Of a stretch of 64,000 nucleotides of DNA, positions 45,263 to 54,742 are shown piece by piece. Source of the stretch: Solen grandis (lineage: Eukaryota; Mollusca; Bivalvia; Adapedonta; Solenidae). The notes beneath the pieces are model-generated. The model made no database searches. It saw only the letters and a list, made by a program, of their open reading frames with translations, and was not told the DNA's origin. The position numbers were made by a program, and so were the translations under genes. The stretch covers positions 42,477,655 to 42,541,654 of the forward strand of contig CM037792.1 in assembly GCA_021229015.1 (NCBI GenBank), given 5' to 3'. Each line of letters starts with the position of its first letter. Within the stretch, counting starts at the first letter, position 1.

Positions 45263-46141
45263 ATGTACCATATAATTTCCAATATTGATAAACCTATAAA
45301 CCTACAACAATATATAGATAATAAACATGGAGATAAGAAAATTAGATTAAGAAGTTTTAATTATACTATAGGATGGTATAATATAGAAAATATTCAAATA
45401 AAGGGTTTTTCAAATTCTCCACTCAAACATTTAAAAAAAAGAGATGTAGGTGATTTAGAATTATTATTAGAAACATTTAAAAATTATATAGAATTGAAGA
45501 AAATTTAAAACTAACAGAGGAGGAAATGAAAAAATTAAATTAAAAAGAAAGAAAGAGAAAGAGAAAATTAAAAGAGTAAAGAGAAAAAGAAAGAGAAATA
45601 TTAGAAGATATTGAAAGAGAAAGAGAAAGAGAAAGAGAAAGAATAGAAAGAGAAAGAAAAAGAGAAAGAGAAAGAGAAATATTAGAAGAGTTTGAAAGAG
45701 AAAGAATAGAAAGAATAGAAAGAGAAAGAGAAAGAGAAAGAAAGAAAGAGAAAAAGAAATATTAGAAGAGATTGAAAGAGAAAGAGATAGAAAAATATTA
45801 GAAGATTGAAAGAGAAAAGAAAGAGAAAGAATAGAAAGAGAAAGGAGAAAGAGAAAGAATAGAAAGAGAAAGAATAGAAAGAGAAAAAGAAAGAATAGAA
45901 GAAGAGAAAATAAAAGCTAATATTATTAGTAATTATAAACAATTATATATTCACCTTGAACAAATAAATAGTACTTATAATTTTCATAATGGAGCACCTA
46001 GTAAAATCTTAGGAGTTATTCCTGTTGTATAAAAAATTAACTATAGGAAATATTTTGAATTAACTATAAGTGTTTGTGATGAATGGGGGAAAAAAATAAA
46101 TAATCATGGATTACCAATGAGTTGTGTTTTAGAAATCATCT
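45263..46141 (+). pseudogene. Degenerate tandem copy of the penton-like gene
   Basis: The first ~50 codons (MYHIISNIDKPINLQQYIDN) and the last ~70 (YIHLEQINSTYNFHNGAPSK, INNHGLPMSCVLEI) match the gene at 46202. The middle is replaced by a ~400-bp GAAAGA-rich tract with stops in all frames. It is therefore a broken duplicate, not a separate protein. Confidence 0.8.
45520..45915 (+). repeat. (GAAAGA)n-type purine tract
   Basis: Almost pure A/G on the plus strand in irregular GAAAGAGAAAGA units with ATATTAGAAGA interruptions. It occupies the place of the central domain in the duplicated penton-like gene. Confidence 0.9.
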
Positions 46142-46201
46142 AGGGAACTTCTGGAACTTTGTTCCACTAAATTATATAAAATTTATTTTTTATCAATAAA
46201 A

Positions 46202-46969
46202 ATGAATCATATAATTTCTAATATTAATGAACCTATAAACCTACAACAATATATAGATAATAAACATGGAGATAAGAAAATTGGATTGAGAGGTTTTACT
46301 TATACTATGGGTTGGTATAATTTAATTGGACAATGGATTGATACTAACATTCGTAAATCCCCACCACCCAAAAAAATAATTTCAGATGGTTTTTATAATT
46401 TTCAACAAATAGTTGATGTATTTAAAAATTTTGACAACAGAATAACATTAACTGTTGATGAAAAAAATGGTATTGCTTGTTTAAAAGCAGAAGAATACCC
46501 AACAATAAGTTCAGTTAGTGATATAACCTATGGATTAATAATAACCAAAGAATTAAGAAAAATGTTAGGATTTAAAGAGAGTCATTATTTGGAAAATTCA
46601 CCTCTTCTTAACCTCCCATGCCATGGTGAACAATCAATAGATTTAGTTCCTTATAAAGAATTATATGTTCATCTTGAACAAATAAATAGTTCTTATAATT
46701 TTTTTAATGGTGCACCTAGTAATATTCTTGGTGTTATTCCTGTTGAGAGTAATCAATTTGGAGATATTGATAATATAAACTTTAGTAATCCAGAGTATAA
46801 AAAATTAACTATGGGAAATATTTCTGAATTAAATATAAGTGTTCGTGATGAAAAAGGACAAAAAATAGATAATCATGGATTCCCAATGAGTTGTGTTTTA
46901 GAAATTATTCTGAAGTGTGTTCCATTTGCTGAAATTTTTTTCTATAAAAATGAATATATTCGGTTCTAA
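46202..46969 (+). CDS. Penton-like minor capsid candidate (255 aa)
   Basis: Intact. N-terminal MNHIISNINEPINLQQY, then strand-rich sequence with FDNRITLTVDEKNGIACL, ISSVSDITYGLIITKELRKM and a final ISVRDEKGQKIDNHGFPMSC block. Size and strand-rich, repeated fold fit a single-jelly-roll penton protein of Polintons; the identification is an inference. The leader AAATTTATTTTTTATC precedes ATG. Its 3' end overlaps the next gene by 20 bp. Confidence 0.5.
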   Translation: MNHIISNINEPINLQQYIDNKHGDKKIGLRGFTYTMGWYNLIGQWIDTNIRKSPPPKKIISDGFYNFQQIVDVFKNFDNRITLTVDEKNGIACLKAEEYPTISSVSDITYGLIITKELRKMLGFKESHYLENSPLLNLPCHGEQSIDLVPYKELYVHLEQINSSYNFFNGAPSNILGVIPVESNQFGDIDNINFSNPEYKKLTMGNISELNISVRDEKGQKIDNHGFPMSCVLEIILKCVPFAEIFFYKNEYIRF

Positions 46970-47486
46970 AAAGTATATACTAGATAATAGTAAGATAGAT
47001 TCATATTTTAATAATTTAAACTCAAATTTAGAAAGTAAATTATTTAATAATTTAAAGTCAAATTTAGATAGAGAATTACTTAACACTTTAACAAAATTAG
47101 ACCTTGTGGTAAAAAGAATAGAGGAATCCTTAAAAAACATTACAATAAGTGCTGAAATAAAAGGTTCTTTATATAAAAGTAAGGTGTTTTCATTTGGAAA
47201 TGCCGGTAGAGAAAAAGATGTTGGTTATGTTGTGATAAGGCGTGGTTATATTACTGGTATTGGTCTGTCGAGTAAAAGGACAAGTGGTGAAGTGCGAGTT
47301 GGTGTGTTGGTTGATGGAGAGATTTTAAGTGGGTGTGATATTACTTTACAAACAACAACAGCAAAACATGATAATTTTGAACGCCCTTTTTTAGTTGAGG
47401 CTGGAAGTGTTATTAATTTTGTTAGTCTGGTAGATAATACAACTGTAGTTAATACTGTTGCCTCGTTATTGTTTGAATTCAAATAA
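46950..47486 (+). CDS. Fibre-like protein: coiled coil plus strand-rich head (178 aa)
   Basis: I choose the start at 46950 (MNIFGSKKYILDNS) from its GAAATTTTTTTCTATAAAA leader. Residues ~15-65 are heptad-like with regular Leu/Asn (NLNSNLESKLFNNLKSNLD), predicting a trimeric stalk. The C-terminal ~100 residues are strand-rich (GYITGIGLSSK, VRVGVLVDGEIL, FLVEAGSVINFVS), as in small receptor-binding heads of phage and virus fibres. Likely a surface fibre (inference). Lies between the penton-like and membrane-protein genes. Confidence 0.5.
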   Translation: MNIFGSKKYILDNSKIDSYFNNLNSNLESKLFNNLKSNLDRELLNTLTKLDLVVKRIEESLKNITISAEIKGSLYKSKVFSFGNAGREKDVGYVVIRRGYITGIGLSSKRTSGEVRVGVLVDGEILSGCDITLQTTTAKHDNFERPFLVEAGSVINFVSLVDNTTVVNTVASLLFEFK

Positions 47487-47497
47487 TATACTTAAAA

Positions 47498-48202
47498 ATG
47501 AAGCAACCAACGGCCCCAAATTTATACCCTGATTTAAATAGTAAAATACTAGATTCACAGCCAGACTATGGAACAGCTGCAGAGCAGTCGGAAGTAGAAC
47601 TTCATGAACCAAGTCAAAATTATAGATTACAAAAAATCTCAGAGATTGAGAAAACATTAATTAATGAGAGAGATACTCGTAAAGCATTATATAAAAAATA
47701 TAAAAGAGGAATAAATATAACAGATGGAGTAGACACAGCTTTTATGTCTGCTAGTATAATTATAGGAACTATTGGTTTAATTGTTCCTATTCTATTTCCG
47801 TTAGAAATTGCCGCTCTTGTATGCGGAGGAGTTGGAGCCTCTATAAAAATTGTTAGGCTTAAATTTATGAATAAAATTAAAAAAACATGATAATATTAAA
47901 ACTATTGCTAACAGTAAATTAAATAGTATAAAAAATTTAATCTCTAAAGCTTTAACAGATGGAGAGATATCTGAACAAGAATTTAAACTTATATTAGATG
48001 AATTAGAAAAATATAATGAGCTTAAACAATTAACAAAAAACTCTGCGGTTCCAAAAAACTATTCAGAAGAAGAAAGGCAAAAATTAATAGAACAGGGGAG
48101 AAAAGAGGCAATGGAGATAATATCCAAAAATATAAAAACTGTATAATATTGAATTTTTATAATACGTTAGAAAACCCTCCTCCTCCATATTCAGAGTGGT
48201 AA
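47498..48202 (+). pseudogene. Double-membrane-span protein with PTAP, LYPDL and PPPPY motifs (frameshifted)
   Basis: The start at 47498 reads MKQPTAPNLYPDLNSK: PTAP at residues 4-7 and LYPDL at 9-13. A module-encoded stretch (SQPDYGTAAEQSE), a coiled coil, two membrane segments (AFMSASIIIGTIGLIVPILF and EIAALVCGGVGASI) and a helical C-terminal domain follow. An extra A at ~47880 stops the first frame at 47890; the second runs to 48146 (KALTDGEISEQEFKLILDEL). One further base of shift would extend it to PPPPYSEW ending at 48202. I recall relatives in other Polintons. The motifs match ESCRT-recruiting late domains. Confidence 0.65.
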
Positions 48203-48285
48203 AAAATGGTTCAGGAAAAAACATAATTTTCTTTATTTTTTTCATTGTTGTTTTTTTTAAATTTTACATTAGTGTAATTTTTTTG

Positions 48286-48458
48286 ATTTTACATTAGTGT
48301 GATTTTTTTGATTTTTTTTAACTAATAGTAGTATAGGTATTGATGTGACTGCTTTTTGGGGTTTACACATGATAAGCCAGACGCGCGGATTAGCGCGTCT
48401 GGGTTTTGAAGTGTGTTAGACCCGCAGTGAGCTAGACACATTCAATACCTATACTACT
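48286..48458 (-). repeat. Polinton right terminal inverted repeat, itself a hairpin
   Basis: Reverse complement of the left repeat with two short indels. The internal inversion places AGTAGTATAGG at 48327 and its complement at the end (48458), giving a 132-nt hairpin. A 22-bp piece (ACATTAGTGT...) just inside is duplicated relative to the left end. Confidence 0.95.
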
Positions 48459-48899
48459 ATCAATTAATTGCTTCCATTACATGTTTGGCATTACAATATG
48501 TTTATTAATTCCTAGAATAATGTTGCAAAATTTTATATCTAGTTAATCTTCTTCATAATTAAAAAAATTTCCCCTATGTTCCGAACAATACAATAGAACT
48601 GGTGAAATAAGTTTATCAAAGAGCGACAATTCTATTTGACAATTACGCAATTCCAAAGAAATTCTTCTGAACAAATATTGGCAATTGAGTTATAGCTTTA
48701 GATGCTTGTAAAGACAATGCTTTCACTGCAACCTTAAATTTTAAAACTTTCTTTACAAAAATATTACATTATTTTTACATATTGATAAACCATTCAAAAA
48801 CATGTTTATGTTTCCTTTAAAAAATACATAGTTTCGAATGACATAAATTCTGAGACTTTAACGTGTTGAGTAATTATGTATCAATAGCATCTAATCACA

Positions 48900-49540
48900 T
48901 TAAAGACTGAATTTATATGTCGTGAAAATCGCAACATCATTGGCGAAAAGTAGCAAATAAATCCATAATTACTTTAAATCACACTCTGTCAAGTTATTAA
49001 AATCAACAGAATCAAAAATATCAGTTTCAAACAGGATAAAAAAAGTATCGGAGATAGGGGCTGCCCTTGCTTCAGGCCAGTAGTAATATCAAACTATTTA
49101 GATAATTGACTCTTTTGAGATAATTTCACGCATGTAAATCAAAAACATGAGAATACAATGCCTTTAATACAATGGCATTAAAGATACAACTTATACCCGC
49201 TTGTACAGGTTAAAACCACAGTGCACCGTCGTATCGTGTCGAAACAGGACTTAAAATCGATAAAAGCACAAAACAATTTTTAATTAATTGCTTGACTTTT
49301 TATTTTAATAATAATATGCAAGATGAAAACACAAGCTATAGTACTTCATTTATCTCTAAAATCAATTTGATTGTCATTTAAATTATGTCCGTTTTCACAC
49401 AATGTATTTTGGTCCTATAATTTATTAATGAAATACCCCGATAATTGGTCGGCAAAACTTTTTCACCTTTATCGAAAATTGGGAAAATTATGGCTTTCGA
49501 CCATAGAACGGGATACTCTCCTGATGGATTTTTTTATATC
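48900..49540 (-). pseudogene. LINE reverse transcriptase fossil
   Basis: Read on the minus strand, the order is that of a non-LTR reverse transcriptase: GEYPVLWSKAIIFPI (~49530-49485), NYRGISLIN (~49450-49420), GLKQGQPLSPILF (~49080-49045) and LLFANDVAIFT (~48955-48920), where the catalytic FADD is FAND. Several stops and frame changes. Confidence 0.75.
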
Positions 49541-49639
49541 GTAAACTTTACCAAGTATGGTTTTGCATCTATAAAGAAACCAGTGATATGCTGTTATAAC
49601 CCTCACTTTTGTTACGTTTCATTTATGATTTTGCTTTAA

Positions 49640-50939
49640 TTATTTAAAAGTCTAGAGAAGTCAGAAATCGGAAAACTGCAGGATCTACTGTATGGTTTTG
49701 TTTCTTATAGTGTATATCTGTTCTAGTTAGTATTTACTATTGTCAAGGCTTACAATTTGTTTGTACATTAAAAAAAGGGCAAATAATCATATTTTGCTAA
49801 TATTAGTCCAGAGTCATTTCAAGATTGAAATACTGGTAAAATATGTTGATACTTTGTCTAAATGTTACTTTGAGGTCAAAGATGTTTTTGATAAAGCAGC
49901 AAATGTTGCCCTAGGAATAGAGAACAATTACTTGAGCGGCAAACGTAAGTTTTAAAAATCACATCGGCGGAAAATGGTTAGTACGTTTCCATACTGTATG
50001 ACATTTGAGTAAAATATTTAATTCAAATATTTGATTTAAACATATATAATCATACGCGTCCGGAAAAAGTTTGATAATGTATTACAATGCCTATTTCGTC
50101 CCCTTGTTTGATTATGGGGCGGAACAAGCTCAGTAAACATTGAACGAATCAAAAAATTTTAAAAAAAAAGAGAGAGCATCGCGTATCTAAGACAAGTATC
50201 GTTTGGAAACCTGATAGCTCATTGATATTAAAGCTTAACATATAGTAGATCATTTGTATTAACTGATGATGCTCCAAAGCTATGGAACTCTGTTCCACTG
50301 AAATTGAAGAAATGCTAGTTGACTGTATCAATAAAAAAAATGAACTTATTAGAACATAGGTTCATTCATCAACAGAATTATTAATTCTTAGTATAAATTG
50401 CATTAAAGTGAATGATTTCGCCAAAACAAAATCAAATAATTCCACTTTATTTACATACACTCATATGTTTAATATACTTTGAATCATTTCATTATCATAT
50501 ACCATATATAGATGGAAGTCATTTTGTTCACTATAAATTGTATTCTATAGTAGAATGTTTTTTTCCAAATATGTTATTTTAATAAAAATAAAGATTTCCA
50601 GCGATGTCCAGCTGAGACACGGAATGCACATGAGCATCCGGGCAGAGCCGCCAAACTGTCATTCGCCAAACTTCATTCGCCAAACTATTTTGAGCCTCAT
50701 CATATTTAACGTCTCTTTTTATCAACCATGGTTGGAACCCACGGTATGTATTCCGTTATCAATACCGTATATAAAATTGTTTTCGTGATTATTAACCAAT
50801 GAAACCGCGCGAGTATTTTGAAACCCGTCAGTTACACTTTCAAACTCCGAACAACTATATGTAATGCGCTGTTTCATTGGTCAAATGATTGTGCTGTCTC
50901 CCCACTGTGGGATTTTCAAGCAAAACTTTGTTTTCGTAA
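49640..50939. other. AT-rich flank without a recognised feature
   Basis: Short open frames only, none with family resemblance. The gap at 50940 ends it. Confidence 0.4.
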
Positions 50940-51039
50940 NNNNNNNNNNNNNNNNNNNNNNNNNNNNNNNNNNNNNNNNNNNNNNNNNNNNNNNNNNNNN
51001 NNNNNNNNNNNNNNNNNNNNNNNNNNNNNNNNNNNNNNN
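50940..51039. other. Assembly gap of 100 N
   Basis: Exactly 100 unknown bases, with a tRNA-like SINE at its right edge. Confidence 0.99.
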
Positions 51040-51165
51040 CGTGCCGGGAATCGAACCCGAGACGCAATAGGAGAAGCGAAGCGCTTTTACAACCACGTTT
51101 CGTTACCCAAATGCAACTGAAACCATAGAGTCGGGTAGGTTACCACTAGACCACGATTATGGTAT
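51040..51165 (-). repeat. tRNA-like SINE pieces at the gap edge
   Basis: The minus strand shows GTGGTCTAGTGGTAA (A-box-like, ~51145-51160) and, further on, GGGTTCGATTCCCGGC (B-box-like, 51041-51060). Spacing is too long for one tRNA, so this is a SINE head or two fused heads cut by the gap. Confidence 0.5.
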
Positions 51166-51979
51166 TTAATACTTTCTTTATGATCTTGCCCCCCAACGGG
51201 AACCAGATCACACAGGTATGAGATGAAGATTTATCGATAAACGAACATTTCGTAGCCCAAAAAGTCAATTTTATGCTACTGAAAAACAAATTGCCCGGGA
51301 TTAAGGGGTTTTTATGGACAAGTTCAGCGAAAATTCTTAACAAAAAAAATTAAATAAAACACGTTTTAAGGGAAAAGGGCTCTCAATCACTTTCATTATG
51401 TTTTTTTTATTTTTTATGTTATTATTATTTTTTTTTTTGATAAAAAATTTTTTTTTATATGATTTTGAATAAAAAAAAAATGAATAAGAATAAGAATTAA
51501 AGGGGAAAACAAGAGGGGCAAAGATCTGGAATCGAACTCAGGACCCCTGCATTAAAATACTGATTTCCGCATGCTGAATAAAAACGGACCCCCGAAACTA
51601 AAACCCCGTTTTTTTTTGGATAAAATTAATATAAACTCATAACTTAATAACGGGAATGTATATATATAATGAATACCGTCCAGAAAAGGTTCTTTTTTTA
51701 CATATTCAAGATATTTAATTTGACACCATGATATAATTTTTTTATACATAATGGCGGTTAGGGGGGAAAATCAGCTAAATTCGGCAAATACATTATTTGG
51801 GAAACACCATTTCAGAAATGAACCCAAAATTTGGTGCCCTAAAATCAAAATTTATTCTAGTGGGTCCCGAAATGAAAAAGGGTTTAGTTTCCCGATAACA
51901 AATATGTGTATAAGCTTTTTACAAAGGAGGAACATTTTATCTTAGGCCCACGCGAGATCTTTTTAGACTTTTAGATACA

Positions 51980-52310
51980 TGAATGCGTTTTCCCCCTTGT
52001 GGATTAAGGTTTGCGTTTTTCCCCGTTGTGGAAAAAATTTTGTGTTTTTCCCGTTTTTGGATTTAGGTTTGCGATTTTCCCCGTTGTGGATTAGGATTTT
52101 CAATTTAGATTTGCGATTTCCCCTTTTTGGGGGATTTAGTATTGCATTTTCCCCGTTGTGGATTAATTTTCGTTTTTTCCCTCCTTTTGGTTTTAGTTTT
52201 GGGCAAATTTTCCCCCCCGGTTGTGGATTTGGGTTTTGCGTTTTTCCCCGTTGTGGATTTAGGTTTGCAATTTCCCCCTTTTAGTTTTTCCCCTTTTGGG
52301 GTTTTTCCGT
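51980..52310 (+). repeat. Diverged tandem repeat, ~30-bp unit
   Basis: TTTCCCCGTTGTGGATT followed by TAGGTTTGCG recurs about nine times with length changes in homopolymers. Confidence 0.7.
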
Positions 52311-53736
52311 ATAGCATGTTGACGGAAGATAAGGGGATAAAATTTTTTCTTGCAACCTTGGGGCATTGGCTAGTCGATAAAAATAAAATTCAAATTGAAT
52401 TTCAGTGAAATAAAAGGAGACATATAAATTAACTTTCGAAATGTAAAGCATTCATATTAAAGGACCGATAAAGCGAAAGGCTCGAAGTAAATTATTTCTG
52501 ATTTCAAATTGAACTGTCTTTTCCCCCCCAGTTACTTTAGTACGGCCTTTAAATTATACTGATATGTAAAAACACTTTTTTATAGATGTAAAAACAAAAA
52601 ATCATAAAATAGCAGTTTAAACCATTTTCCATAAATTTATTTTTTTTATAATGCCTCATTTATCCATACAGACAACAAAAGAATAAAAGCTATTACAATA
52701 TAAAATATACATAAAGAGTAATCCCAGCAGACAGCCCCTTTCAAGTGCTGAGTAATCTGGGTAAGTTCTCACTGAAAAAAAAACAACAAAAAACAAAAGG
52801 TCTTTTTATCGTTCTTGAAAGCCAAAGGGCCCCTCATAGCCAAAATATAAAAAAAAGGGCCCCGACGAGCCCCCCAGGGGTTTTCAATAGACGATTCTTT
52901 TGGGGGCGAAACGTTACTCCTATATAACGAAGTTTATTTACTTAGCACACACGTTTTTCTGTTTTTTGATGTTTTTTTTGCATTTTACATGTTCCCAACT
53001 ACTATAAATATCGAGCAATCTTAAATTTTTTCGTAAAAAAAAAAAACAACAAATGTTTTTTTTTTCAAAAGAAATTCCAAAAAAACTAATTTCCCTTATG
53101 CAAGTTAGGAATTTCATGGTGATTTAAGGATATGAAAATATTCTGAAGCTCTAAGCAGTTTTTTACATAATGCATTTTTATTTTCCAAATTTGGGTGTTG
53201 GTTCCCGAAAAACTTTGGGGACATTTGTTTGCTCTGAGTTAATATAAATATGTTTCAAAAATACTCATAGAAAATTTTTTAAAAGGGATAGATAAGATAT
53301 ATTTCCCTATCCACTCAAAATAAAACAAATCACAAGAAATCTTTTTTTACCAGGTGTATTCTCTTGCTATTAACCAAGATTTTTTTACCGGAAAAAAAAG
53401 ACCCTTAAAAATTTATTTATAAACCCCCCCCTGCTTTGAAACAGCTTTTTTATTGGCTAATTATTCCGGCTGGGTTTTTTTTGGGTTTTTATCGAATGCA
53501 AGTGGACATGAAAACTTTCCCTGCAAAATCAAAAATACAGACTTTATCCTATGCACTCAGCATTTTTTTTAAAGGGGCATTTCATTTTTTATGTCACTGG
53601 GAAAAGAAATATTTTGTGTAAATTTAATTTTCCCGAAACAGAGTAAAACCTATAATTTCACATGGTTATACTTAGATAATTTGCTATCGTGCTTTTTTTT
53701 AAAAAATAAGACAAAGCGAGGAAAAGAAGAGAGAGA

Positions 53737-53738
<2 letters not shown>

Positions 53739-53806
<68 letters not shown>
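53739..53806 (+). repeat. Poly-G run of 68
   Basis: An uninterrupted run, probably a sequencing or consensus artefact rather than a genomic feature. Confidence 0.9.
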
Positions 53807-53808
<2 letters not shown>

Positions 53809-54700
53809 TGGTAGTGTGCGAAAGAGATTGTTTAAAGTGCCATGTTTCCTTTTTCTTATTTTTTTAATTTTCCAAATTTACACCAGGCCCTTTTCATTTT
53901 TTGGCCAACATACAAGTCACTTTCCCTAGGAAATCAGTATCGAAAAGGAAAGTTTAGCATAACTTTCCTTTCAATAAAAAACCTTCTCTGTGACAAACCC
54001 GGTCAAACAAGTCACAAAAGTTGTTTTAAGGGTTTTAAAGGGGGTTTCAGCTTGTTTTTTTAAAAGGACAGAATTTTTCTTAAAAAAATTTCATATAAAT
54101 ACTTTAGACTTTAATTTAAAAAATATATGAATTAAAAATAGGGGACCATGCTTGTTTTAAAAGATCAAGCTTATGGTAGAAAATCACTATTTGCCCAAAA
54201 ATTTGGGGGTTTATAAGACAGGCATTAAAAATAAAAAAGATTTCGGGTTTTTAACTAAATGTAACAGCATATTAAAATGAAATTTTTTAAAAAATCTTTT
54301 TTCACCATTTTATAACTTATAAGTATTACATAAGTAAGGGGGATAAAAATCCATCCAATATGCATTGAAAAATTCCCAAAAAGGGCATAAAATCTTTATT
54401 TTTGCCTGGACCAAAAAGTATACAAAACTGTGTATATTTTTCTAAACAAAAAGATTTTAAAAGAAAGGTTTCTTTTATTTTTTCGATCGTTCTCGATAAG
54501 ATGTTTTCCCTTTGAAAATGAAAAAAAAAATCCCCTCCCTTCCCGGTTTTTTTTTTTTTAACTAAAACTGTTTTTTTATTGAAATTTTACCCAAAAAAGC
54601 ATAATTTAAAACACTAAAAGTGTTTTTTTTACCTTCAAAATTTGGCAAATAAAAATTTTATAAATTGGGCTTTCTTCTATCATTCTACTAAAATAAATAA

Positions 54701-54742
<42 letters not shown>

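Larger units (their letters stand above)
32511..48458. mobile_element. Complete Polinton/Maverick element, 15,948 bp
   Basis: Ends are 5'-AG...CT-3', flanked by a perfect 6-bp duplication ATCAAT (32505-32510 and 48459-48464), both hallmarks of Polinton integration by a retroviral-type integrase. Near-identical ~175-bp terminal inverted repeats indicate recent insertion. It encodes integrase, DNA polymerase B, a packaging ATPase, candidate double- and single-jelly-roll capsid proteins and several conserved small membrane proteins. I see no adenain-like protease. Several genes carry one-base frameshifts in homopolymers and the polymerase has lost internal blocks, so this copy is unlikely to be fully active as read here. 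Confidence 0.97.

Noticed and set aside
45520..45915. A Glu/Arg-rich repeat protein or its antisense Phe/Ser-rich frame
   Set aside because: Composition follows directly from the GAAAGA tract, and stops interrupt every plus-strand frame.
32511..48458. Parvovirus or bidnavirus insertion, suggested by the terminal hairpins
   Set aside because: No NS1-type helicase or parvoviral capsid is encoded; integrase, PolB, ATPase, AG/CT ends and a 6-bp duplication define a Polinton.
51979..52408. Open frames of 93-101 residues with FSPLWI-like repeats
   Set aside because: They translate a ~30-bp tandem repeat in a homopolymer-distorted region.
53591..53929. Open frame with a long poly-Gly stretch
   Set aside because: It reads through the 68-base G run, a likely artefact.
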